Below, piece by piece: positions 21,991-32,645 of a stretch of DNA of 64,000 nt. How positions within the stretch are numbered: the first letter of the stretch is position 1; every line of letters starts with the position of its first letter. Made by a program: the position numbers and the translations under genes. Source of the stretch: Phyllostachys edulis. Its lineage: Eukaryota; Streptophyta; Magnoliopsida; Poales; Poaceae. The stretch covers positions 75,349,482-75,413,481 of the forward strand of contig CM070562.1 of the NCBI GenBank assembly GCA_036346405.1, in the 5' to 3' direction. The notes below the pieces were generated by a model. It did not search any database. It worked only from the letters and a program-made list of their open reading frames with translations, and was not told the DNA's origin.

Positions 21991-24033
21991 TGTTGGACCG
22001 AAAAGGCGACTAGAGGGGGGGGGTGAATAGGAGCACGCTCACTTTTTCACAAAGGATGGATTCAACACCAATTTTACTCCAGTAGCTATGAAAACTATGA
22101 AGATCAATCTACAAGTACAGCGGAAGACCTGTATTGAATCCAAACTGAGATCCCAAAGCAATAGATCAAATAAAACTCAAACCAGAGGCTGAGCGATCAG
22201 ACCGATTTTTATACGGCGGTCTAACCAGTTCCTCGAGCGGTCTGACCGGCGTTCTAAAATTGGTCTGACCGGTTTTGTCCAGAACAGTAAGAACAGCCCA
22301 AAAACCGAAACTCAAATCGATCTAACTTTTGATCTATGTGGCCAAACTCCACGAAACTTGACACACACCTTCTCAAAGATATTGTGAACCTATTCCAATC
22401 AAGGATCGTAGAAATCCAAGCCAAGGTTCCTATCTTTTGCAGTTTGAGCAAAGTATGGTCAAAAACCGAGTAAGAATCGAAATATGATCTAGAGACTTGC
22501 TCGTGGGTAATTGATGATCAAGATGATCCTAGATGGGTTCCCACAAGTCACAGCAAGTTAGATCAAGCAAAGAAACCAAGCAAAAACTCGTGGATCAAAG
22601 AAAGGCACCAAATCACCAAACAGAGAGAAAAAAAAATAGATTCATCTTGAGAGAATTCTCTTTGGATTGATTTGATTGGGTATGGGTTTACAGCCACTCC
22701 ACCAAAGGAGGACAAAGACTCAATACATGAGCACAAATCCAATCCAACTCTCTAGAACCCTAACCTCCACTTATCCTCTCCCTAAGCAAATTAGAGTTTC
22801 AAACACAATGAAAAGGTTGAAGGGGGTGCAGCCACCTCCCTCCTCTATTTATAGTGGAGGCTTAGACCTTCTAGAAGATTGAACCCTAATAGGCCCCCGT
22901 TAAAGCCCACGCACAAACGGGTCACATACGCACGCGTTTTAAAGCGCCATCTTCATCTCTTGACCTAATCCACTTCACCTTGCGCCATCTTGCGCCGTGA
23001 TTTGGCAAAAGGTCACCAAGGTGGTATTTGGTAAAATTACCAAAATACCCCTCCTCGATCTTTTTGCGAAGACCGAGTCCCAACTGCGTGAAACACATCC
23101 ATGCTTCACCACGTGTAGGTTGATCCTGCAACTCTCTCCATGTCGGCAAGTCTCCCATCCGGATCCCATCGAAACCACCATGGCACTTGCACCTACCCCC
23201 CCGCTTGATCCAAATTTCGTCGCGACCAAGACCGCCTGCTCGGTCATCCTTGTCCATTCTGCGCCATGCTTGAACCCATTGACCTCACCCAAGCATCCCC
23301 GATCGTTCTGGACCTCAGCTCTCCAAGCCTAGTCCCGATCATCCTCACCGTTGACCGTTGTTGACCTCCAAGCAACCTGCACAAACATAGACCAAGAAAT
23401 CATTTCCGGGAACAAGTTCTTCGCAACTTGACCCACGTTAGTCAAAACATGCATCATGCAACACATATGCCATGAAACCCATGAGCTTGACCTAACCCAA
23501 CGATCATCGCCACCGATTGGCCGATGATCGAGAAAATCGGTCGAGCCGCCACTTTGGCGGCCTCGGCCACTCGGCCGGGTCTCGACCACACTGGTTTGGC
23601 CAGTCGACCGCCACTGAGACTTAGCCAAATTTCCGCCTGAACCAAACCTACAGGAATTTTCAAACCAATAGAACTTTTGCCTAGAAGCTCCAAAAATTAT
23701 GAGACCAAGTGTAGAAGAACCCTCTTACTTGCCTACACCCTCTATTTTTGGCCCACCCAAAATCCAAAAACATTACAATGGCCGTCTCGACCGCCAGCAA
23801 AGCTTCCAGACCGCTCCACCGCCGCCTAACCACCACTGGCTCGTCTGACCGCCAGCGATCATTTCAGAAAAACCACACAGGCATGGCCGGTCTGACCGCC
23901 ACCATGGCCAGTCAGACCGCTAGAGGTCTGACAGACTTGGAGCTTTGCCGAAAACCGATTCGACAAACCGTAAACGACATTGACAATTGTAACATCATCC
24001 TAAGATCTCAGGCATATCCCCATGATATCCACA
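21991..24033 (-). repeat. 5' LTR of the Sirevirus
   Basis: It is 2,043 bp long with TG...CA ends on the minus strand. It contains many short GGTCTGACCG/CGGTCAGACC palindromic motifs and a TATA box at 22,846-22,853. It is closely similar to the 3' LTR but not identical, with several indels and clustered differences at 23,200-23,620 and 23,740-23,850. Confidence 0.93.
22846..22853 (-). promoter_or_regulatory. TATA box in the Sirevirus 5' LTR
   Basis: The minus strand reads CTATAAATAG. It is the likely core promoter for the genomic transcript, upstream of the GTGTTTGAAACYCTAATTTGC leader. Confidence 0.65.
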
Positions 24034-24767
24034 AACTAGACTGTAACATTTAATTAAAACTTGATGTGGGTGGTATGATTGGGGAATTGTTGCTATTGTT
24101 GTTGTGGCTATTGGGTTAGCCACTTCCAAGATGTCTTGTTATTATTGTTACTTGTATCTCGCTGTTTTTGTCAAATAAAAATAGATTGTAAAACTGCTTT
24201 AAATCTATTACATTATTGCAAATGAAAACTTGCTTTGTGCTGAAAATAAGTCTAGAGCCTCCTCCACTTAAATAAGCTTGCATGTAGCTATGTATAGGCC
24301 TGTTACCCTACACGTAAGTCTTGCGAGTACATTTTTGTACTCATTTGCTTTGCCTAATTAATTGTTGCAGAGGAGGTTGATGCCCAAGGGATCAACTATT
24401 GTGAGACCGATTTCGTACAGGACGACTAGCTTGGCGGCCCGGTCGGTTGCCTCGTGGGTAATGGCAAACCGTTTGGCTTTTGTTTATCGTCATCTTATGG
24501 CTTTTGTTTCCGCTGCTATTTTGGTTATTTACCTTGTTATTTGGTCGGTCGGCCCTACTTTTGTATTATGATCTTGTATGTCCTTTAAGTTGTACGCTTG
24601 TAATAATTTTGTGTATGGAATGGATGCTAAATTTTTGTATGGGGTATGTGTACCGCACTGGAAGTACATATATACGAGAATCGGAATATTTTATTTGTAA
24701 TGCTAGGACCAATTTGATGGTTAAGTATTACAAGTTCAATACTCCGGGTTCTCATAAAAGGTGAGAA

Positions 24768-24876
24768 AACAAAGAGTTTTTTTTTTTGGGTAAGGTCATT
24801 CGTAACAAAGAGTTTTTTTTTTTTGGGTAAGGTCATTCATAACAAAGAGTTTTTTTTTTGGGGTAAGGTCATTCGT
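24768..24876. repeat. 36-37-bp tandem repeat, three copies
   Basis: Three units start AACAAAGAG at 24,768, 24,804 and 24,841, each followed by a T run of varying length and GGGTAAGGTCATTC. They lie just outside the solo LTR end. Confidence 0.9.
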
Positions 24877-24913
24877 AGAATTCTGAAGCTTGTAGCACTA
24901 GTTGTAATAACCC

Positions 24914-27900
24914 TGTTGGGATTAAGGATATATAGTTTTGTAGAAATCTCCCGTAAATAACAAACCTGTTTGCATAAACGGGATGCAAGCGACCAACCAA
25001 GTACAATGCAGCTAGTAAGTTCTACGCCGATTAGAGGATAGACAACAAATACACGTAATTACACACTACTGTTGTTAGTGATATACCTTAAGAGGTAATT
25101 ATGGAGATAATCGTATCACATCTATGTTTATGAATTATAGAATAAATGTTATTATGTTTCTTGAATGAATTATCATTTATAAAGATTAGTAAGTATGTAA
25201 CTTATTGGTGAAGTTTTTTATTTGTTGTATGATATAATTCTAAAAGGATCCATGGCCGGATGTCACTTGTCAGGACACTAGTGCCTTATAAACCAGTACA
25301 TGTATTGATTGATGACCACGTCTCACCGGTCATAGATATGAAGGATATCGAATCAATGTGTAAGCACATGTTAGAGAACATGATATTGGATTGACTCGCT
25401 TTGAGACACTATTGAGATTGTTATATTTCCATGTGTCAGCAGTTGGTCTCGAGCAATGATAATGTATAATCCTTAGACTTAAGATCATCATAGTTTCCTA
25501 TATGTGTAACAGTACACTTATAAGTTATCAAATGCTACTCCTTAACTAGGTAGTTATAAAGGTAGCTTTTGGGTATACTATGAAATATGCGGAAAGATGT
25601 GACTAACCGGATATGAGATTTGCCCCTCCTAGCATAACATGAGAGATATCTCTAGGCCCCTTGATGTGCTTGGATAAAGGAAGTGGATGGTTGTGCGATA
25701 AATGGTCGAAAAGTCGACCACACGAAGTTATCTATCAGTAGATCGAGAAAATATTGAACAGTCCATGAATGACATATATCTCACCTAGAGTTCGATCAGA
25801 TATCGTGAGGCAAAAGGAGAATACGCAAGCAGGTCATTTAGTCTGACCAGATACGAACTGGTCATATGGGGATACGGACTAGTCGTGAGCTGACTGTAAT
25901 ACCCGGTTCAATCTTAAGAATTATAATTGAATTTCAAACCATTTTTATCAGGATTTAAAATGGAATTTCGGAATTTCTCTAAAAGGGGGATTAAATCTTG
26001 GGCCAAAGGCCCATAGCCTTGGCCCATTAGGGGCAGCAAAAACCTAGAAGTACTGTAGCACCCCTATGCTACAGTGCACCACCGCTGCTACAGTTACTCC
26101 GATGCTACAGTGCACGCCCCCCTCCATTGCTACTGTCCAAGAAGAAGGAGGGAGGGAGAAGAACCCTTCGGGTGCCGCCGGCCAAGGAGAAAAGAGGAGG
26201 AATAGAGGAGGAGAAGAGGAGAGTTTCTTCGTGGGGCTTGATCAGTGATTCCTTGTGGGTCTTCAAGGGTAATGGTTTGAGTTCCTCGCTGTTTCAGATG
26301 ATTTAGATTCATAATTTGCTATGATTAGTGGATCTACGTTCCATTGCGTTAATTCCAGATTTCTGTCCATTACTTGTGCGTCTATTTTCGTATATTTAGA
26401 GTATGAATCAGAGGATCTCATCTGCTAGAGTTATGTGGGCTTCGTTCTCAGCTTTCTATAGGCCCAAAGATCAACCAATTCCAAGTTGTGGTTTAAAAGT
26501 TATGACGATTTCATTACTACTGTCCAGAAAGTCTGACGATCTCTAGCAGTAGACTTGTTCATTGATTAAGATTGTGTTAAAGGCAGATTCAGGGATTTCA
26601 CCCAACACGATTGTTGTAGGTAAATTCATAAGCTTTCCATATTGGTAAAAATATTGAATTTTGGTTAATCCAATCAAAAGTTATGAATTATTTACTACTG
26701 CTGTTTAATTCTATCAGACAGTTTATGGTTTAGACTTTCATCTGATAATTAGACACAGAAGTTGGCCGAATTAGAAAGGCTAGCCAACTATGTTATTGTA
26801 TAGGATTTCATTATATTTCCAGAGAGTCGAAGATCACTCACTTTCGAGTTTCAGAGCAAAAGATATGAAGGTTTTAATACCGCTGTCCAATATAGTCTCC
26901 TGCTAGACTGTCGTTTAAATTGAATAGAACAATTGTCTGAACCTTGGGTTTAGGAAGATGAGATTAAGAATTGCAAGTAATGTCATGTTCACATTGTTCT
27001 TATTCAAGTAATTCAAATGTGTACGGGGAGAGGGTTCGAGATTAGTAACTTCGTCCTTGGCTCCTAACGCATCACAGTTCAAAAGACAAGTACAATTGAA
27101 TTATCTTGTTTGTTGTTTGTTCCACTTGATTGATGAATATGTAATGGGTAATTTTGGTATTTCTTGTTTCCCTTCATAATTGATATACCATGATTCTTCG
27201 ATAATATGTTTACATTCAATATATTCATTCGTTCCTTCTTTCATGTTCACCACGGAAGTGGGTAGTGAAGTTCCATTATTCCAATATGGGCAAGTACATT
27301 GTGTAATGTATTGCTGTTGTTTGTTCATAATGCTTTATGTTCATGCCATGACTGAGTACTCTGGTCTGTGAGTAGATTTCATTGATTTCTGTTTTGTTCC
27401 ATGTATGTGAATACATGCTTCTTGAGTTTTCTTCTTACATATTCGAATATTCATTCATTCATACATTTTTCATGATTCACCCACGGAAGTGGGATGTAAA
27501 GACCCATCAATTCCAGTACGGGCATGCAAGACCCACCATTCTAAGGTGGGCAAATTGGATCCCCGTTATGAAACATTCTTCATACGGGCCTTGGATTCCC
27601 GCATTTTGGATAATGCGGGCCTGAGTGAACACCGATGGGTGTTCACTGACTATACCGGTATAAGCAGAAGTGGAGTTCATGCATTTCATCCATTCATATG
27701 ATTTATGTTATTCTAAGTTCATATTCTATAATGTGACTGTCATGTTCTTATTCGTTCATTCTACATTCGAATTCTATTATGTGATGATATGTTCTTATTC
27801 GTTCATTCTACCTTCGAATTCTATTATGTGATGATATGTTCTTCTTCATTCATTCTACCTTCAAATTCTATTATGTGAATGTTATGTTCTTATTCAGTAT

Positions 27901-29105
27901 TGTTCAGATTGTTCTGTTGTACTTGCTGAGTCGTGGACTCATTCTTGCCGTGTTTATTTTATTTTAGGTAAACATTAAAGACGGCACACATGGGAGGGAT
28001 TAGTCACATGGATCACTCTTTCACTTCACATTCCTCACTTTTAATTAGATGAACTTGTCATTATCTTTCATTAGATAAATGTTGGATTGTAATACTTGGA
28101 GTTGGATGGTTGATGTCCTCTTTCTTTATGATATGATTGGTTTAGTAATTGCCTAACGATCTTCGTAGTCTATCGATAGTTTTATCCTAAGTGATTCAAT
28201 TCATTTAGATAAATTAAGTCTTGTTATGATGTTGAGGTCTAATTCAATTCATGTAGTCATTCTATTGTTTGTTGATCCATAACTGTTATTTATTGATAGA
28301 TTGCTGAAATTATTTTGTATTGATGTTGAATATTAGTCTTTTAAGTAATATCTTGGCTTCCGCATAGCCAGGGTGTTACACTGATCGTATATGATCACAA
28401 ATTAGTCGACGAACTAGTCGTAAGGTGTTACGAACTGGTTGTGACCAGATGCAAATTGGTCGTAAGGAGTTATGAGCTGGTCGTGAGTGATAAAGACCTG
28501 ATCGCATATCATATTGCATAAGGTTTGTTCGATATAATCTTTTTGTGTATTCGGGAGTCGCTATGTCCCACTAGGAACCGCTACCGACTTGTGAACCGGA
28601 AAGGAGTTTCTGGGTTATGGCCGATTATGCATGAACCTACCAGGTCACACACTTAACGAGTTGAACAAACTAGTTTGGATATGATCCATTAGGGGTTCTT
28701 TATAAGGGGAGACGCGAGGCTTTTGGGGTAGAGTTGTACCATCCACCGAAACTTTAGCTGCCACTCCCTGAAGGCCTAGCTGTGTATGTTGGTGCTAGCA
28801 AACCAGCGCACGACGTTTCACCTCTGGACTACATGTGGATATCACAGAGGAGCTGCTGCGATCATTGTTAATCGATCGAGGATGATCTGCGACATACATA
28901 GGGAACGTGAGAGGCTACTAGAGGAGATGATTGACTACTTCTACTATATCGACGTGCACGACATTATACCAAACTACTCTAACTCTTCTTCCGTTGTACT
29001 GTACGTCTAGTGGTAACGATCTATGATCTCTTACTTGTACAGCATCTTGGTTTACGTAGTAGAATTTTTAATTGCTCGCTAGTGTAGCCTAACCGTATAC
29101 CAACA
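24914..29105 (+). mobile_element. Probable solo LTR of about 1.7 kb, split by another solo LTR
   Basis: The unit starts TGTTGGGATTAAGG and ends CGTATACCAACA, so the ends are TG...CA with a TGTTGG/CCAACA inverted repeat. Leaving out the insert at 25,895-28,380 it is about 1,701 bp. It contains a TATA-like TTTATAAGGGG near 28,700, in the expected position for a plus-strand LTR promoter. Flanking 5-mers aaccc and actac agree at only three positions, so the boundaries are supported by the termini more than by a duplication. Repeated GTCGTGAG/GGTCGTAAGG blocks lie on both sides of the insert and confirm that both halves belong together. Confidence 0.55.
25895..28380 (+). repeat. Solo LTR, 2,486 bp, same family as 4,790-6,862
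   Basis: It begins TGTAATACCCGG and ends CCAGGGTGTTACA. Flanks are ctgac (25,890-25,894) and ctgat (28,381-28,385), a target duplication with one change. It has no primer binding site or internal region. A block of GCTACAGT repeats lies at 26,055-26,130 and a GC-rich leader-like region at 26,140-26,230. Imperfect repeats of TTCGTTCATTCTAC lie at 27,745-27,860. Confidence 0.8.
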
Positions 29106-29508
29106 ACTACGTCACCTAACGTAGTCCAAATTTATTTTTGTTGAAGTACTGACTTTGCATACTATCGGACGCACAGACACCAACATGCATAAATAATAAG
29201 AGGTTTACCCAGCGCAGGAACAATAATAAGATCTGATGCTGTAATTAATGCTAACAGTGTTGCAAACTTGCAATCCCAACTCGCCGGACTTGCGACGGCC
29301 GATAGACCCATTCGATCCAATCGACGCCGTAAGCTCGTTCGTGATAGCGATCCGAGCCCATCGTTACCCTTGGCATAATGGCATGAAGTCAAAACTAGTA
29401 TTTGAATCGAACTCTCTAACACGGAAGAAACAAATGAAGGATGATCACGTTTGGGAGAAAAGCAAATTTGGTAAAAGGTTTTAATAAAAGGGTCTGTCTA
29501 CATAACAT
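29106..29508. other. Intergenic sequence, nothing assigned
   Basis: Between the LTR end and the hairpin element I see no gene. A minus-strand frame of 86 codons (29,422-29,162) has no recognisable motif. Confidence 0.4.
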
Positions 29509-29555
29509 GTGATAGTTTTTTCAGTAAAAAACTGTCACATTTTGAAAGTTCATTT

Positions 29556-29883
29556 ACAACTTTATTATACATAAATTACAGTAAATTATTTATGTAATTT
29601 TGGTTCTTAGTCACTGTAATTATTCTTGAAAGTCTTAATAACTCGTATTTCCATCACATGATTCAAAAACTCACATGTACTTTGAGAGGTTGAGCAAAAA
29701 CAAAGATAAAAAAAAAATTACAACTCCATTATACATAAATTACAGTAAATTATTTATGTAATTTTGGTTCTTAGTCACTGTAATTATTCTTGAAAGTCTT
29801 AATAACTTGTATTTCCATCACATGATTCAAAACCTCACATGTACTTTGAGAGGTTGAGCAAAAACAAAGACAAAAAAAATTAT
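29556..29883. repeat. 164-bp tandem duplication
   Basis: Two adjacent copies starting at 29,556 and 29,720 are nearly identical over TACATAAATTACAGTAAATT...ACTTTGAGAGGTTGAGC, with a few single-base differences. Confidence 0.92.
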
Positions 29884-30011
29884 ATACCAACAAAATACGG
29901 CAACGTGGTGAACCCGTTATGTCACATGTACTTTGAGAGGTTGAGCAAAAACAAAGACAAAAAATAAAATTATATACCAACAAAATACGGCAATGTGGTG
30001 AACCTATTATG
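29835..30011. repeat. 87-bp tandem duplication overlapping the 164-bp array
   Basis: Copies start TCACATGTACTTTGAGAGG at 29,835 and 29,922. The first copy overlaps the end of the second 164-bp unit, so two independent duplications share one block. Confidence 0.9.
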
Positions 30012-30296
30012 TTCCGTGGTGAGGGAGCTCAGCACTGACCATCCGGACCTGGACGTGGCCAAGGTCTCATATATTTTTCAGCGCACAAGTGATCTCGATC
30101 GGCCTCGCACACGCACAAACCAAACCAAACCGGCTGAGGAGTCATGCACATGCCGTATTTTCTCATGCGCGTTTAGAACAACACAGTACGTGTCCTGTAT
30201 TCATGGGAAAGGCGTTTAATCATTCGCATTAACTCACGCACAGTGCAGGATCTCACACATAAAAAAAGTGACAGTTTTTTAGTCAAAAAACTGTAG

Positions 30297-30844
30297 AATG
30301 CTAGCTAGCAATTCCCTTAATAAAAGGCTCACTTTCATCCATCAGCTTTAATAAAAGGCCAAACATATCCTCAAACTTTTATTTTCAAACCAAACAGGGA
30401 TCTCACTTCACGTGACATGCTACATGTAAGATAAGTGGAATCCTAATGCATGTAGGTGAGTCAGCCAATGGGAAAAGACGTTTTGCCCTCCATCATTCCA
30501 TCGATATTTACCAGAAACAATTGGTTTCTCAATTATTGACCAGATCCCTTCGTTCCTCGGCTATTTCAATGGAGGGCGGACCCTAGCTAGGGCGGCGGCG
30601 GGTGACGAGCATGGTGGCGGAGGCAAGTAGCGAGACGCTCGAGGTTAGACGAGCGCAGGCGCTAATCCGACACGACGAGGCGCAACGGCGGTGATTGAGC
30701 AACAACAGCAAGGAGGCAAAGGAGGTGGTTGAAGGCCATACGGAGTCTTGATGCCAGGGTCGGGCGTGGTGGCATGGCCATGGCGAAGAGCTGCATCGCA
30801 AGGAAGAAGGTGCAAAGGAGGAATTCGTGGAAGGGTTGAAGCCG
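30297..30844. other. Flank of the CACTA element, nothing certain
   Basis: The stretch at 30,575-30,840 is GC-rich with an open minus frame (30,801-30,583), but no motif is recognised. It could be a host gene 5' region or captured sequence. Confidence 0.3.
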
Positions 30845-31440
30845 CACTACAGAGACATGATTTTTCCCGAGTGCCAAAAACACTCGGGAAAATGGGCTAA
30901 ACACTCGAAACATATTTCGAGTGTCACACTCGAGGAAAAGCACTCGGGATATATTAGTCGGAGAAAAGCGGTTTCGAGTGTTACACTCGAAATATAAATT
31001 TACCGAGTGTATCCGAGACACTGGAAACGTGGACACTTGGGGAAAAATAAATTGAAGCGGCTTCTCCAACAGAACGGAACTATTACCGAAAGTGTCAACA
31101 CTGAATACGCCAAAAACACTCGGGAATGTCCCCCCCGTTTGACCGACAAACCAGGGAAAATTGACACGTGGCGGTTTTCCCGAGTGCATGGCGAAAAAAA
31201 CACTCGGGAAAGCTTCCGACGGATCCGCAGGAAATTGCCACGGGTCAATTTTTCCCGAGTGTCTACACTCGGGAAACTTTTTTGTCGTTTTCCCGAGTTT
31301 CAATTTACCGAGTGTCGACACTCGGGAAATTTTTTGTCGGTGTCCCGAGTGTTGGCACTCGGGAAACTTTTGGTCTATTTCCCGAGTGCCAAACACTCAG
31401 GAAAGAGATGAGGCACTCGGGAAATCGACACACCTGCTGC
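30845..31440 (-). repeat. CACTA 3' terminus and subterminal repeats
   Basis: Starting at CACTACAGAGA there are well over ten copies of CACTCGGGAAA or TTTCCCGAGTG, several in head-to-head pairs such as CCCGAGTGTCTACACTCGGG at 31,253. In the family these are binding sites for the TNPA-like protein. A few copies are variant (CACTCGAAA). Confidence 0.88.
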
Positions 31441-31469
31441 ACCCGAATTTTGACAAATTCATTTAAAAT

Positions 31470-31607
31470 CCATTCCACAGCAATCAAATAATCAATCCAT
31501 CCATTGCACAACAGTCAAATAATCAATCCATCCATTCCACAGCAGTCAAATAATCAATCCATCCATTCCACAGCAATCAAATAATCCATCCATCCATCCA
31601 TTCCACA
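31470..31607. repeat. 31-bp tandem repeat, about 4.4 copies
   Basis: Units start CCATTCCACAGCAATCAAAT with a 31-bp period from 31,470. The fourth copy has one extra CCAT. It lies just inside the CACTA subterminal region. Confidence 0.88.
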
Positions 31608-32233
31608 ATATATGTATATATAAATGTATAGATCGAACAAAAGACATCATAACAGTTCCCGAGCTCACAACATTCAAGATCAAGTTCGAAAATGTAAGCA
31701 TAAGGCATTATTATACATATGACAGCCCAAATAACAAGTATCACTACAACCATTTGCATGCATGAAATTTCTGCTTCAATCTTCCGTGCATAAGAGCATC
31801 ATTTTCAAAGTTCTCGCAGATAGAGCAAAACTTAATATTAGTGCCATGTTACAACAAAAGTTAGGAATTGATACATGAAAAGATAATTAACCAAACTATT
31901 GACAAAGCAAAAAATTCCTTTAAATCATGATGAGCAACCTAATAACATGGCAAATCGTTAAGGGCATGCACGGGGTGTGGGCCACTAGCTTGTGGCCTAA
32001 TTGATCATTTATCGCAACTCTCAAAATTTTGTCATTGTGAACTCTTGATCAACATTTATGTCTCAAGCACTTATCATCAAATTCATACAAAGGAGTGTAC
32101 ATACAAATTATTATATGTTGACACATTTCAAAAGAATTTATGATATAGATATAGAGAATTAGTTATATATGAAGCCATTTTTTCCATTTTTAGCAATCAC
32201 CGATTGTGAATGTTTTCTAATATTGGTATCCTT

Positions 32234-32595
32234 TTAGTAGATCATAAAAATAGCAAGCACTGGTGGTGACCTCTCGGCGATGGATGCATTCACATGATCT
32301 TCAACATGTGCACCAAAGATCTTGAGGATTAGCAATGGGCAAGCGATCCGCCGTTCCTGCATTTTCATAAGAAATCGATTATAAGAAATTTGCGATGGCG
32401 ACCAATAAGTACATTGCATGTCATTTCAATGTATTCGAATCAAGCACTCATAAGAGACTACCAATATAATAATCGATATCACGATTACTAGCAGGAGCAG
32501 ATAAGTGAGGCGGTGGTTCCCCTGACGGAGAGGCATTAGGTGAATCCCGGTCCAGTACTGCATATTTGTTTACATTGTCATACATTAGCCAAGTA

Positions 32596-32645
<50 letters not shown>

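Larger units (their letters stand above)
13294..24033 (-). mobile_element. Complete Sirevirus (Copia) LTR retrotransposon
   Basis: This is a 10,740-bp minus-strand element with two LTRs of 2,001 and 2,043 bp and perfect 5-bp target duplications aacta (13,289-13,293 and 24,034-24,038). It has a tRNA-Met primer binding site (21,977-21,988) and a polypurine tract (15,295-15,306). Domain order on the minus strand is gag, protease, integrase, reverse transcriptase, RNase H, which is the Copia order. The 2-kb LTRs, long gag with a coiled-coil extension and size near 11 kb fit the Sirevirus (SIRE/Maximus) lineage. The proteins are broken, so it cannot move by itself. It inserted into an older solo LTR. 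Confidence 0.92.
9017..24756 (+). mobile_element. Solo LTR, Tekay-like, about 5.0 kb, split by a Sirevirus
   Basis: It begins TGTAACAGCCCAAAATCC and ends ...GGGTTCTCATA, where a related copy at 62,461 ends GGGTCTCACA. Flanking 5-mers are aacgg (9,012-9,016) and aaagg (24,757-24,761), a target duplication with one change. Leaving out the Sirevirus and its duplicated target, the LTR is about 4,995 bp. No primer binding site, internal region or partner LTR adjoins it, so it is a solo LTR left by LTR-LTR recombination. Family features include the block CTATTCGAATAGCC...ATGGACATGC (13,235-13,270) and a TTTTTGTACTC block near 24,335. The GC-rich stretch at 10,440-10,925 is probably its transcribed leader. 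Confidence 0.8.
29509..30296. mobile_element. Small element bounded by hairpins, with internal tandem duplications
   Basis: A near-perfect hairpin GTGATAGTTTTTT...AAAAAACTGTCAC at 29,509-29,538 has a related partner GTGACAGTTTTTT...AAAAAACTGTAG at 30,268-30,296. Flanking sequence on both sides includes TTTAATAAAAGG (29,480-29,491 and 30,347-30,358). This may be a foldback or MITE-like element. The class is uncertain and no coding is seen. Confidence 0.4.

Noticed and set aside
30866..31430. CRISPR-like array of short repeats
   Set aside because: The repeats occur in both orientations with no uniform spacers and lie at a CACTA end in a plant genome.
31000..31511. Several frames over the CACTA subterminal repeats
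   Set aside because: They only translate the CACTCGGGAAA motif array.
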